64,000 bases of DNA from Brooklawnia sp963780175 (GTDB taxonomy: Bacteria; Actinomycetota; Actinomycetes; Propionibacteriales; Propionibacteriaceae). The stretch covers positions 1-64,000 of the forward strand of contig CAWAAT010000005.1 of NCBI GenBank assembly GCA_963780175.1. The letters run 5' to 3'. Both the position numbers and the translations under genes were made by a program. Below, piece by piece: positions 17,800-26,627 of this stretch. The notes under the pieces were generated by a model. The model saw only the letters and a program-made list of their open reading frames with translations, was not told the origin of the DNA and ran no database searches. Numbering within the stretch: position 1 is the first letter of the stretch; each line of letters opens with the position of its first letter.

Positions 17800-19857
17800 G
17801 TGACCAACAGAAGCGTGTACATTGCATCCCCCGAAAAGGTGGGAAAATCGACCATCGCCATGGGACTCATCGAGGCCCTCAGCCGCCAGGTCAAGTCGGT
17901 AGGCATCTTCCGACCCATGATCGGGGACGGCTCCGACAAGGTCGCTGCTGCGATCATCGCCCACGCGAATCTCGACCAGACCTACGACGAAGCCGTCTGC
18001 CTTGACGCGACAGAGGCGATCGCCGACCCCGAGCAGGCGCTGACCCGAATCATCGAGCAGTACGGCGCCCTGCAAGACCGCTACGACGCTGTCGTGGTGA
18101 TCGGCAGCGACTACCAGGGCACGGCCTCGCCCACCGAACTCGAGTTCAACGCCCGCATCGCCGCCAACCTGAACGCCCCGGTGCTTCTGGTGGTCAGCGG
18201 CATGGATCGTACCCCCGATGAGGTGCTCAGCTCAGCCGAACACGCCATCCGCACCTTTGAGGAACAGCACGACCAGGTCATCGGCGTGATCGCGAACCGC
18301 GTCGCACCCGAGTCCGTGGACGAGGTGGCCGAACTGCTGGCCGGGTTGGGACGCGCGGTCAGTGCCGCGCTGCCCGAGAGCAAGCTGCTCGCGGCCCCCT
18401 CGGTTCGAGAACAGTTCGACACGCTGGGCGCCCAGTTGTGGCTGGGTGACGAGTCGGCCCTTGACAAGGAGTCGCTGAGCACCGTGGTGGCGGGCATGAC
18501 CCTGCCGAACGTGCTGGCCCGCCTCGAGCCGGAGTGCTCGCTGGTGGTCGCCTCGGATCGCACCGATCTGCTCCCCGGTCTGCTGCTGGCCCACGACTCA
18601 GACACCTTCCCGAAGCTGGCTGCCATCTTCCTGGTGGGTGGCTATGAGATTCCCGACACGATGGTCAAGCTGCTGACCGGCCTGGACGTCACGGTCCCGA
18701 TCGGCACCGTGCGCAGCGGAACCTACAAGACCTCGTCGGCCTTGCACGACCTGCACGGCACGATCTCGAGCTCGACGCGCAAGTACGCCGAGGCCCTGCG
18801 GATCTTCCAGGATCGCGTCGACGAGCAGGCGCTGGTGGCCGCGCTCGATGTACCGCGGACGATGCTGCGCACCCCGCGCATGTTCGAGTACCAGATCATG
18901 CAGAAGGCCCGCTCCGACAAGAAGACGATCGTCCTGCCCGAGTCGGAGGACCCGCGCATCCTCGAGGCGACCGCCATCCTGCTGAGTCGGGGAGTCGCCA
19001 ACCTGGTGCTGCTCGGCGAGGAGGCCAAGGTCAAAGCGGACGCCGCCCGACTGGGCCTGGACCTCACCGGGGCGACGATCCAGTCGATGCACGACCCCGA
19101 ACTCGTCGACCGGTTCGCGAGCACCTACGCCGAACTGCGCGCCAAGAAGGGCGTCACAATCGAGCAGGCCCGCGAGAAGATGACCGACCCGTCCTACTTC
19201 GGGACGATGATGGTGCACCTCGGGCTGGCCGACGGCATGGTCTCGGGCGCCGCCCACACCACGGCGAACACCATTCGTCCGGCGCTGGAGTTCATCAGGA
19301 CCAAGCCGGGCGCCAAGGTGGTCTCGGGCTCCTTCCTGATGTGCATGCCCGACCAGGTGCTGCTCTTCGCCGACTGCGCGGTCAACCCGAACCCGAACCC
19401 CGAGCAGCTGGCAGACATCGCCATCGCGACGGCGGCCACCGCCAAGGCGTTCGACGTCGAGCCCCGGGTGGCCATGCTGTCGTACTCGACCGGCACTTCC
19501 GGTGCAGGTGAGGACGTGGAGGCGGTCGCCAAGGCCACCGAGTTGGTCAAGGCGACCAACCCAGACTTCGAGATCGACGGCCCCATCCAGTTCGACGCAG
19601 CCATGGACCCGGTGGTCGGCAAGTCGAAGATGCCCGGTTCCAAGGTTGCCGGCCAGGCCACCGTGTTCATCTTCCCCGACCTGAACACCGGCAACAACAC
19701 CTACAAGGCCGTCCAGCGCACCGCCGGTGCGATCGCGGTCGGCCCGGTGCTCCAGGGCCTCAACAAGCCGGTCAACGACCTGTCGCGCGGCGCGTTGGTG
19801 GCCGACATCGTCAACACCGTCGCCATCACCGCCATCCAGGCCCAGACGGGCGTCTGA
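17800..19857 (+). CDS. pta: Phosphate acetyltransferase
   Basis: Converts acetyl-CoA and phosphate to acetyl phosphate, half of the acetate/ATP pathway (or the propionyl equivalent). 685 residues, the long Pta form: N-terminal BioD-like P-loop region (YIASPEKVGKSTIAMGLIEAL), a middle DRTGG-type domain around 210-320, and the C-terminal catalytic domain from about residue 360 (KKTIVLPESEDPRILEA, SYFGTMMVHLGLADGMVSGAAHTTANTIRPAL). The start is GTG (VTNRSVYIASPEK). A strong terminator follows. Its usual partner ackA lies 6.8 kb downstream beyond a sugar-transport cassette. Confidence 0.96.
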   Translation: MTNRSVYIASPEKVGKSTIAMGLIEALSRQVKSVGIFRPMIGDGSDKVAAAIIAHANLDQTYDEAVCLDATEAIADPEQALTRIIEQYGALQDRYDAVVVIGSDYQGTASPTELEFNARIAANLNAPVLLVVSGMDRTPDEVLSSAEHAIRTFEEQHDQVIGVIANRVAPESVDEVAELLAGLGRAVSAALPESKLLAAPSVREQFDTLGAQLWLGDESALDKESLSTVVAGMTLPNVLARLEPECSLVVASDRTDLLPGLLLAHDSDTFPKLAAIFLVGGYEIPDTMVKLLTGLDVTVPIGTVRSGTYKTSSALHDLHGTISSSTRKYAEALRIFQDRVDEQALVAALDVPRTMLRTPRMFEYQIMQKARSDKKTIVLPESEDPRILEATAILLSRGVANLVLLGEEAKVKADAARLGLDLTGATIQSMHDPELVDRFASTYAELRAKKGVTIEQAREKMTDPSYFGTMMVHLGLADGMVSGAAHTTANTIRPALEFIRTKPGAKVVSGSFLMCMPDQVLLFADCAVNPNPNPEQLADIAIATAATAKAFDVEPRVAMLSYSTGTSGAGEDVEAVAKATELVKATNPDFEIDGPIQFDAAMDPVVGKSKMPGSKVAGQATVFIFPDLNTGNNTYKAVQRTAGAIAVGPVLQGLNKPVNDLSRGALVADIVNTVAITAIQAQTGV

Positions 19858-19890
19858 TCCTTGGGGTATCCTGCAACTGAGCAGCACGAG

Positions 19891-19921
19891 GCGGGACGTC
19901 GGCACGCAGCCGACGTCCCGC
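19891..19921 (+). terminator. Terminator after pta
   Basis: Perfect 13-bp stem: 19891-19903 (GCGGGACGTCGGC) with 19909-19921, loop acgca, followed by TTCTGTTGT. Strong rho-independent candidate. Confidence 0.8.
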
Positions 19922-19937
19922 TTCTGTTGTCGGTCGT

Positions 19938-20044
19938 TATCGAACCGATACGTCGAATGTCACAACGTCGGTTGTGATTTGGCCGAACACCGGGTTAACA
20001 TGGCACTGCATCCTACGAGAACGTTTCCGTTCCTTTTCGGAACG
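19938..20044 (+). promoter_or_regulatory. Promoter and operator array for the sugar ABC operon
   Basis: Candidate -35 TTGTGA (19972-19977) and -10 TAACAT (19996-20001), spacing 18. The -35 is the right arm of the inverted repeat TCACAAC-gtcg-GTTGTGA (19960-19977). A LacI-type site with core AACGTT lies at 20017-20028, and CGTTCC-ttttc-GGAACG at 20028-20044 sits between promoter and ribosome site. A weaker TATCG/CGATA repeat is at 19938-19950. The arrangement fits repression by the LacI protein encoded at the end of the operon. Confidence 0.5.
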
Positions 20045-20088
20045 ACGTCTGTCCACAGATGCGATCAAAGTCCAGAGGAGGACCAAGA

Positions 20089-21435
20089 ATGATCCCGAAG
20101 AACAAGCGGATCGTGGGGGCCATCGCTGCAGTTGCAGCAGCCGCCCTCATGGCCGGATGTGGCGGAGGCACCAGCAGCAGCGGATCGTCTTCCGCGGCCG
20201 GCGCCGAAGGCCAGGTCTACTACCTGAGCTTCAAGCCCGAGCAGGACGCGGTTTGGCAGCAGATCGCCAAGGACTACACCGCCGAGACCGGCACGCCAGT
20301 CAAGGTCGTGACCGCGGCCCAGGGCACCTACGAGCAGACGCTGAAGGCCGAGATCGCCAAGTCCGACGCCCCGACGCTCTTCCAGATCAACGGCCCGGTG
20401 GGCGGCGCGGAGTGGGCGAGCTACGCGGCCGACCTGGCTGACACCGACTTCTACAACGCCCTGCTCGACAAGTCGATGGCCGTCGAGATCGACGGTAAGG
20501 TCGTCGGCGTCCCGTACGTCGTCGAGGGCTACGGCATCATCTACAACCAGGCGATCATGGACAAGTACTTCGCGATGGCCGACGCCAAGGCGAAGTCGAT
20601 GGACGAGATCAACAACTTCGCCACGCTCAAGGCCGTCGCCGACGACATGCAGGCGAAGAAGGACGCGCTCGGCATCAAGGGTGTCTTCGCGGCCACCTCG
20701 ATGAAGCCCGGCGACGCGTGGCGCTGGGACACCCACCTGGCCAACCTGCCGGTCTTCTACGAGTACCGCGACGCCAAGGTGACCGACATGAACGAGGTCA
20801 CCTTCACGTACGCCGAGAACTACAAGAACATCTTCGACCTGTACCTGACCAACTCCACCGTCGATCCCAAGCTGACCCCCTCGAAGGCGGTCACCGACTC
20901 GATGGCCGAGTTCGCGATGGGTGAGGCCGCCATGGTGCAGAACGGCAACTGGGCCTGGGGTCAGGTCAAGGACGTCGCCGGCAACGTGGTCACCGAGGAG
21001 AACGTCAAGATGATGCCGATCTACACCGGCGTCGCCGGTGAAGAGAAGCAGTCCATCGCCGTTGGCACCGAGAACTTCTTCTCGATCAACTCGAAGGCCA
21101 CCGCGGCCGACCAGCAGGCCAGCATCGAGTTCGTGAACTGGCTGGTCAGCTCCGACGCCGGCAAGAAGGCCATGGTCACCGACCTCGGCTTCATCCCGCC
21201 GTTCAGCACCTTCAGCGAGACCCAGCAGCCGGCCGACCCGCTGGCCAAGCAGGTTGTCGCGTACATGGGCGACTCCGACCTGTACAACGTCGCCTGGAAC
21301 TTCACCACCTTCCCGAGCAAGAACTTCAAGAACACCCTCTCTGATGCCCTGTCGCAGTACGCGGTCGGTCAGCTGGAGTGGGACAAGGTCGTGGAGATCT
21401 TCGTGACCGAATGGAAGGCCGAGAAGGCAGGCTGA
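20089..21435 (+). CDS. Sugar ABC transporter substrate-binding lipoprotein
   Basis: 448 residues, family 1 extracellular sugar-binding protein. Lipobox LMAGC at Cys24 after a hydrophobic leader (IVGAIAAVAAAALMAGC), then a Ser/Gly linker. The core includes VYYLSFKPEQDAVWQQIAKDYTAETGTPVKV, VVGVPYVVEGYGIIYN, and EAAMVQNGNWAW near the C-terminal lobe. AGAGGAGGA at 20074-20082 sets the ATG at 20089 rather than the in-frame ATG at 20059. With two permeases and MalQ next door, a malto-oligosaccharide or other alpha-glucoside ligand is likely by context. No ATPase is encoded here, so a shared MsiK/MalK-type ATPase elsewhere is implied. Confidence 0.92.
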   Translation: MIPKNKRIVGAIAAVAAAALMAGCGGGTSSSGSSSAAGAEGQVYYLSFKPEQDAVWQQIAKDYTAETGTPVKVVTAAQGTYEQTLKAEIAKSDAPTLFQINGPVGGAEWASYAADLADTDFYNALLDKSMAVEIDGKVVGVPYVVEGYGIIYNQAIMDKYFAMADAKAKSMDEINNFATLKAVADDMQAKKDALGIKGVFAATSMKPGDAWRWDTHLANLPVFYEYRDAKVTDMNEVTFTYAENYKNIFDLYLTNSTVDPKLTPSKAVTDSMAEFAMGEAAMVQNGNWAWGQVKDVAGNVVTEENVKMMPIYTGVAGEEKQSIAVGTENFFSINSKATAADQQASIEFVNWLVSSDAGKKAMVTDLGFIPPFSTFSETQQPADPLAKQVVAYMGDSDLYNVAWNFTTFPSKNFKNTLSDALSQYAVGQLEWDKVVEIFVTEWKAEKAG

Positions 21436-21549
21436 CCTGCTCGTCGGTCCAACCCGCCACACCAGGCAGATCCGTCGGGCGGTGCCAGCGCAGTCGCGTT
21501 GGCTCCGCCCGATGGCGCATTCCAGCCACCGCAACGAAGCGAGCAACTC

Positions 21550-22395
21550 ATGATCAAGAGTTTGAGGAAGTACGCCCTCATCTTCACCGGCCCGACGCTG
21601 ATTGCGTTCGCGATCGCGTTCGCGATTCCGTTCGCGGTCGGCCTGTACCTGTCGTTCTGTGACTTCACCACCGTCACCGACGCGAAGTTCATCGGCCTCG
21701 ACAACTACGTCCGGGCCTTCACCGAACGCGAACGTCTGTGGTCGGCGCTCGGATTCACCACCCTGGTGACGGTGCTGTCGGTCATCACGGTGAACATCTT
21801 CGCGTTCGCCATCGCCTACCTGCTGACCCGCAAACTCCGGGGGACGAACTTCTTCCGCACGATCTTCTTCATGCCCAACCTGATCGGTGGCATCGTGCTC
21901 GGCTACACGTGGCAGACCATCATCAACGCCGTGCTGGTGCAGTACCAGACCACCCTGGCCTCCCAGGCCAAGTTCGGCTTCATCGGCCTGATCCTGCTGC
22001 TCAACTGGCAGATGATCGGCTACATGATGATCATCTACATCGCGGGGCTGCAGAACGTTCCGGGTGAACTCCTCGAGGCCGCCCAGATCGACGGGGCGTC
22101 CAAGTGGCAGACCCTGCGCAACGTGACCATCCCGATGGTCATGCCGTCGATCACCATCTGCCTGTTCCTCACCATGAGCAGTTCGTTCAAGCTGTTCGAC
22201 GCGAACCTCGCGCTGACCAACGGCGCCCCCATGCACAAGACCGAGATGATCGCCCTCAACATCGTCGACACCTTCTTCTCGCGCAGTGGCGCCGAGGGTG
22301 TCGGCCAGGCCAAGGCCATGATCTTCTTCGTCCTCGTATCCCTGCTGGCCTTCTTCCAGCTCAGGGCCACTCGCAGCCAGGAGGTCGAGTCGTGA
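21550..22395 (+). CDS. Sugar ABC transporter permease (MalF/UgpA type)
   Basis: 281 residues, six membrane segments, beginning LRKYALIFTGPTLIAFAIAFAIPFAVGLYLS. The EAA loop, which docks the ATPase, is at LLEAAQIDGASKWQTLRNVTIPMVMPS. The ATG at 21550 is chosen by position and family length. Its stop overlaps the GTG of the second permease. The 114-base gap after the binding-protein gene holds no recognised gene. Confidence 0.93.
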   Translation: MIKSLRKYALIFTGPTLIAFAIAFAIPFAVGLYLSFCDFTTVTDAKFIGLDNYVRAFTERERLWSALGFTTLVTVLSVITVNIFAFAIAYLLTRKLRGTNFFRTIFFMPNLIGGIVLGYTWQTIINAVLVQYQTTLASQAKFGFIGLILLLNWQMIGYMMIIYIAGLQNVPGELLEAAQIDGASKWQTLRNVTIPMVMPSITICLFLTMSSSFKLFDANLALTNGAPMHKTEMIALNIVDTFFSRSGAEGVGQAKAMIFFVLVSLLAFFQLRATRSQEVES

Positions 22396-23285
22396 ACGCG
22401 TCCCTCACCACCACACCCGCCACCGCCGCAACCAAGACGACCCGCACGTCCAGGACGACGCCGGCCACGATCTTCAGCTACGTGGTCCTTGCCCTGCTCA
22501 CCGGCGTCTTCATCGGACCTTTGCTGTTCATCCTGATGAACTCGTTCAAGGGACGCTTCTTCATCTCGAGCAACCCGTTCAAGCTGCCGCTGGGCGACTT
22601 CTTCGTCGGACTCAGCAACTACACCAGCGGCCTGGCGGCGACGAATTTCTGGACGGCGATGGGCTGGTCGTTCTTCATCACCATCGGCGCCGTTTCGGTG
22701 ATCGTCTTCTTCACCGCGATGACGGCCTATTACATCACCCGTGTCAAGACGAAGTGGACCAGCGTGCTCTACCTGGTGTTCGTCTTCTCGATGATCGTGC
22801 CCTTCCAGGCGGTCATGTTCCCGACCGTGAAGATCGCCGACATCCTGGGCCTGGCGAATCCCTTCGGCATGATCTTGCTCTACCTCGGGTTCGGCGCGGG
22901 GCTCTCGGTCTTCATCTTCTCGGGCTTCGTCAAGTCGATCCCGTTCGAGATCGAGGAGGCCGCCACCATCGACGGCTGCGGCCCGCTGACGAGCTACTTC
23001 TACATCGTGCTTCCCATGCTGAAGCCGGTCGCCATCACCGTGGCCATCCTGAACGCCATGTGGGTCTGGAACGACTACCTGCTGCCCTACCTGGTGATCG
23101 GCCTGTCGACGCCGTACAAGACGATCCCGGTGGCCATCCAGATGCTCGTGGGGTCGTACGGCAACTCCGACATGGGCGCCATGATGGCGATGCTCGTGCT
23201 GGCCATCGTCCCGATCGTGGTCTTCTACCTGTTCAGCCAGAAGTACATCATCGAGGGCGTCGTCGCGGGTGCGGTGAAGGGCTGA
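22392..23285 (+). CDS. Sugar ABC transporter permease (MalG/UgpE type)
   Basis: 297 residues with a Thr/Ala-rich cytoplasmic N-terminus of about 30 residues, then six membrane segments. EAA loop: EIEEAATIDGCGPLTSYFYIVLPMLKP; also MWVWNDYLLPYLVI, standard for this subfamily. The GTG start at 22392 overlaps the preceding stop (GTGA). Together with the upstream permease it forms the membrane channel. malQ begins two bases after the stop. Confidence 0.93.
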   Translation: MNASLTTTPATAATKTTRTSRTTPATIFSYVVLALLTGVFIGPLLFILMNSFKGRFFISSNPFKLPLGDFFVGLSNYTSGLAATNFWTAMGWSFFITIGAVSVIVFFTAMTAYYITRVKTKWTSVLYLVFVFSMIVPFQAVMFPTVKIADILGLANPFGMILLYLGFGAGLSVFIFSGFVKSIPFEIEEAATIDGCGPLTSYFYIVLPMLKPVAITVAILNAMWVWNDYLLPYLVIGLSTPYKTIPVAIQMLVGSYGNSDMGAMMAMLVLAIVPIVVFYLFSQKYIIEGVVAGAVKG

Positions 23286-23286
23286 C

Positions 23287-24786
23287 ATGGTCAACGGTCG
23301 CCGGGCCGGCGTCCTGCTCCCGGTCTTCTCGCTGCCCGGCCCGTGGGGAATCGGCTGCTTCTCGCGTCACGCCAGAGAGTTCGTCGAGCAACTCGCCGAG
23401 GCGGGGCAGAGCATCTGGCAGATCCTCCCGCTGGGCCCCACCGGCTTCGGGGACTCGCCCTACCAGAGCTTCTCGACCTTCGCCGGCAACCCCCTGTTCA
23501 TCGACCTCGACCACTTGGTCGACGAGGGGCTGCTGGCGCGGGCCGAGTTGCTCGACCTCGATTGGGGAGCCGACGCGACCGCGGTGGACTATGGGGCACT
23601 GTACTCCTCGCGCCAGCGCGCGCTTCGGCTGGCGCATTCCAGGGCCGGCGACTTCACCGCTGACTCCGGCTACCAGGGGTTCGTCGCGTCCACCGGCGGT
23701 TGGCTCGACGAGTACGCGCTGTTCATGACCGTCAAGGGCTCCCAGGGCCAGCGTTCGTGGACGCAGTGGCCCGAACCCCTGCGCCGTCGGGTGCCGGACG
23801 CCCTCGATAGCGTCCGGGTCGAGCACGCAGTCGAGCTCAGCTTCCACCTCTGGGCGCAATGGCAGTTCGCCCGGCAGTGGCGGGAGTTGCACTCCTTCGC
23901 GGCCGACGCCGGGGTGCAGCTGCTGGGTGACCTGCCGATCTATGTGGCGATGGATTCGGCGGACACCTGGGCCCATCCCGAGCAGTTCGACCTTGACGAG
24001 CGCCTCCTGCCGCGCGAGGTCGCCGGCGTCCCCCCGGACGGGTTCTCGGCCACGGGGCAGCTGTGGGGCAATCCGCTGTACGACTGGCCGATGCACCGGG
24101 CCACCGGCTTCGGCTGGTGGATCGAGCGGCTGCGCCATCAACTCGCCCAGTTCGATCTGCTGCGCCTTGACCACTTCCGCGGCCTTGAGGCGTACTACGC
24201 CGTGCCGGCCGACGCCCCGGACGCCAGCGGCGGGCAGTGGCGTCCGGGCCCCGGCTCGGGGTTCTTCCAGGCCCTGCGGGACGGATTGGGCGAGCTGCCC
24301 CTGGTGGCCGAAGACCTGGGCTACCTGACCGACGCGGTGCGCGTCCTGCGTGAGGACGCCGGTCTGCCCGGCATGCAGATCATCCAGTTCGCTTTCGACT
24401 CACGCGAACCGGCCGACTACTGGCCGCACAACTTCGTCCGCAACACCGTGGTCTACACCGGGACGCACGACAACCCGACGCTCGCCGAGTGGTTCACAAC
24501 CCTGTCACCGGCCGATCAACGGCGCGCCCACACCTACCTGAACAACTGGTGGACGCCGCCCGAGCAGCTGGCCTGGGACTTCATCTGTGAAGCCCTGCGT
24601 TCGGTGGCCGACACCTGTATTGTGCCGATGGCCGACTACCTGGGGTTGGGCGCCGAGGCGCGCATTAACACCCCGGCCACGGCTCAGGGCAACTGGCGTT
24701 GGCGGATGCGAGCGGAGGCACTCACGCCCCCGTTGGTTGGCCGGATGGCCGAACTGACCAGGCTGGTGGAACGGAGCACTCGGTGA
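23287..24786 (+). CDS. malQ: 4-alpha-glucanotransferase (GH77)
   Basis: Disproportionates malto-oligosaccharides, releasing glucose and longer glucans. 499 residues, the usual length of the compact GH77 form. Conserved blocks in order: LPGPWGIGCF, WQILPLGPTGFGDSPYQSFSTFAGNP, GDLPIYVAMDSADTWAHPE, the nucleophile Asp in LLRLDHFRGLEAYYAV, the acid/base Glu in LVAEDLGYLT, and the third acid in YTGTHDNPTLAEW. Located directly after the permeases, it ties the transported sugar to alpha-1,4-glucans. Confidence 0.96.
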   Translation: MVNGRRAGVLLPVFSLPGPWGIGCFSRHAREFVEQLAEAGQSIWQILPLGPTGFGDSPYQSFSTFAGNPLFIDLDHLVDEGLLARAELLDLDWGADATAVDYGALYSSRQRALRLAHSRAGDFTADSGYQGFVASTGGWLDEYALFMTVKGSQGQRSWTQWPEPLRRRVPDALDSVRVEHAVELSFHLWAQWQFARQWRELHSFAADAGVQLLGDLPIYVAMDSADTWAHPEQFDLDERLLPREVAGVPPDGFSATGQLWGNPLYDWPMHRATGFGWWIERLRHQLAQFDLLRLDHFRGLEAYYAVPADAPDASGGQWRPGPGSGFFQALRDGLGELPLVAEDLGYLTDAVRVLREDAGLPGMQIIQFAFDSREPADYWPHNFVRNTVVYTGTHDNPTLAEWFTTLSPADQRRAHTYLNNWWTPPEQLAWDFICEALRSVADTCIVPMADYLGLGAEARINTPATAQGNWRWRMRAEALTPPLVGRMAELTRLVERSTR

Positions 24787-24804
24787 GATGGGGCACTCGG
24801 TGAG
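24776..24804 (+). repeat. 12-bp direct repeat at the malQ/lacI junction
   Basis: GCACTCGGTGAG at 24776-24787 and again at 24793-24804, a 17-base period. It spans the malQ stop and the first codons of the LacI gene; the second copy carries an alternative GTG start (24800). Confidence 0.6.
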
Positions 24805-25882
24805 GCAGGCCGACACGCTGATCGACGGCAGGGTGACGATCAAGGACGTCGCGCGGGCCGCCGGAGTCGGAGTCGTCTCCGTGTCACGGGCCCTCAACGA
24901 CCAGCCCGGGGTGTCGGACGCCACCCGCCGACGGATCCAGGACGCGGCCGACCGGCTCGGCTACCGGGCCAACCGGCACGCCCGGTTCCTGAAACTGTCC
25001 AGCAGCCGAACCATCGCCCTGATGATGAAGGGCATCGACAACCCCTTCTTCCAGCAGCTGCTGGAGACCATGGAAACCGCCGCCCGCGAGCGCGACTACT
25101 GGCTCAGCGTGGTGAAGGTGCCGCACTTCGCCGACGAGGTGGACGAGGCCATCAAGCTGGTCCGCGAGGACGCGGTGGCCGGTCTGATCTTTCTGGGCGG
25201 CAACTTCACCCACGACGCCGCGGTGCTGGGCCGGCTGAGGGTCCCGTTCGTGCTGTCGACGGTCAGCATTCTGGAAAGTGAGCCCGGTTCGTACTCATCG
25301 GTGTCGGTCGACGACCTGGCCGAGGCCAAGCGGGCCGTCGACCACCTGATCGGGCTGGGGCACCGTCGCATCGCGTTGCTCGGGGTGGACGTCAACGACG
25401 TCTCCGTCGGCCTGCTGCGCTCGCGCGGCTACTGGGCAGCGCTGGCGGGCGCCGACACCGACACAACGGGCACTCCACTGGGCGCCATCGACTTGCACGG
25501 CGAGAGCCCGTACCGCTTCGACTACGGCTACCAGCGAACCATGACATTGCTGGCCGAACAACCAGACGTCACCGCCATCTTCGCCGTCGCCGACGTGATC
25601 GCCATCGGCGCGCTGAAGGCGGCCCTCGACTGGGGGCTGCGGGTGCCCGAGGACCTGTCCATCGTCGGCTTCGACGGTATCCCCGTCAGCCAGTACGTTC
25701 ATCCGAGCCTGACCACGATCGTGCAGCCTGCCCAGCAGATCGCCGAACTGACCTGCCAGATCCTCTTCGACTCCATCGACGGCGGGCCGCCCCGACAGGA
25801 ACTACTGCCCGGCGAGTTGCTCATCGGTGGCAGCACCGGGGCGCCCCGCCCAGCTGCGCTGCCCAAGCGAGCCGCGCGATGA
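24788..25882 (+). CDS. LacI-family transcriptional regulator of the sugar operon
   Basis: 364 residues: HTH at about 16-65 (VTIKDVARAAGVGVVSVSRALNDQPGVSDATRRRIQDAADRLGYRAN in shortened form), then a periplasmic-binding-like effector domain (IALMMKGIDNPFFQQLLETME, HLIGLGHRRIALLG, VPEDLSIVGFDGIPVSQYVHPSLTTI). Probably represses the transporter operon from sites near 20017-20044 until an oligosaccharide binds. The ATG at 24788 lies one base after the malQ stop; a GTG at 24800 would also work. The stop overlaps the next ATG. Confidence 0.92.
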   Translation: MGHSVRQADTLIDGRVTIKDVARAAGVGVVSVSRALNDQPGVSDATRRRIQDAADRLGYRANRHARFLKLSSSRTIALMMKGIDNPFFQQLLETMETAARERDYWLSVVKVPHFADEVDEAIKLVREDAVAGLIFLGGNFTHDAAVLGRLRVPFVLSTVSILESEPGSYSSVSVDDLAEAKRAVDHLIGLGHRRIALLGVDVNDVSVGLLRSRGYWAALAGADTDTTGTPLGAIDLHGESPYRFDYGYQRTMTLLAEQPDVTAIFAVADVIAIGALKAALDWGLRVPEDLSIVGFDGIPVSQYVHPSLTTIVQPAQQIAELTCQILFDSIDGGPPRQELLPGELLIGGSTGAPRPAALPKRAAR

Positions 25883-26538
25883 GGGGCTCCGCGTCAGATT
25901 CACGCCTCTATCACGCACTGTCCCTGGCCACCGATCTGGTGGTGATCAACCTGGTGCTGGTGCTGGTCAGCCTGCCGGTGGTGAGCATCGGCGCCGCGCT
26001 CACCGCCTGCCTGGTCGTCTGCATGCAGCTGGTCGCGGGCACCCTTGCCCGTCCGCTGACGGAGTTCTTCACCGCCTTCGGACGCGCGTTCTGGCCGGCC
26101 ACCATCGTCTGGTTGGGATCGTTGGGGTTGGGCGTCCTGCTCGTCTGGGAATGGGCGGTAGCCGGGCAACTCGTGTCACCGACCCTGCGGCTGGGGGTTC
26201 GGGGGGTCATCCTGTTCGCAGCACTCGTCCTGGTGCTGGTCAGCATCTGGTTCTGGCCGATGCTGGCCCGCCGGACGATGGCCGGCCAGCAGCCTCGCGC
26301 GGGCGAGCTCGTCGCCCTGCTGCGGGATGCCCTGCTCGCCAGTGTGCAGCAGTTGCCCCGTTCGCTGGCCGCGTTGGCGGTCGTCGCCGCGCCGGTCGTG
26401 GTGGGGATGGTCTCTGTTGAGGTCGGCGCCCGGCTGATCCTCTGGTTCGTCCTGATAGGGTTCGCCCTGGCCGCCTACCTGGTGGTGCTCGTGCTGCGTG
26501 AACCTCTGGGCGTGGTGCTCGACGACACCGAAGAGTGA
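25879..26538 (+). CDS. YesL/DUF624-like membrane protein
   Basis: 219 residues with five or six hydrophobic segments (ATDLVVINLVLVLVSLPVVSIGAALTA at the N-terminus, FFTAFGRAFWPATIVWLGSLGLGVLL next). The N-terminal pattern and the FFxAFxxxFWxAT block resemble DUF624 proteins such as YesL, commonly found with sugar ABC transporter operons. Start ATG overlaps the lacI stop (ATGA). Function unknown; association with carbohydrate uptake is by context. Confidence 0.75.
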   Translation: MRGSASDSRLYHALSLATDLVVINLVLVLVSLPVVSIGAALTACLVVCMQLVAGTLARPLTEFFTAFGRAFWPATIVWLGSLGLGVLLVWEWAVAGQLVSPTLRLGVRGVILFAALVLVLVSIWFWPMLARRTMAGQQPRAGELVALLRDALLASVQQLPRSLAALAVVAAPVVVGMVSVEVGARLILWFVLIGFALAAYLVVLVLREPLGVVLDDTEE

Positions 26539-26627
26539 TCCTCTAGGGCCGACGCTGTGACCGGCGTGCGGTGTTGGCGCTAACCTGAGAAGCGCGCACA
26601 TCGTCCGAAGCAAGGGAGCCGAGACCA

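Noticed and set aside
16278..17957. Long open frame on the minus strand opposite the ATP-grasp gene
   Set aside because: Composition is typical of the antisense shadow of a high-GC gene (Asp/Arg/Gly/His rich), with no family motif; the plus-strand gene has clear domains.
20065..22236. 723-codon open frame on the minus strand opposite the sugar-binding protein and permease
   Set aside because: It crosses two well-supported plus-strand genes and their intergenic gap; the residues show no domain and reflect third-position GC bias.
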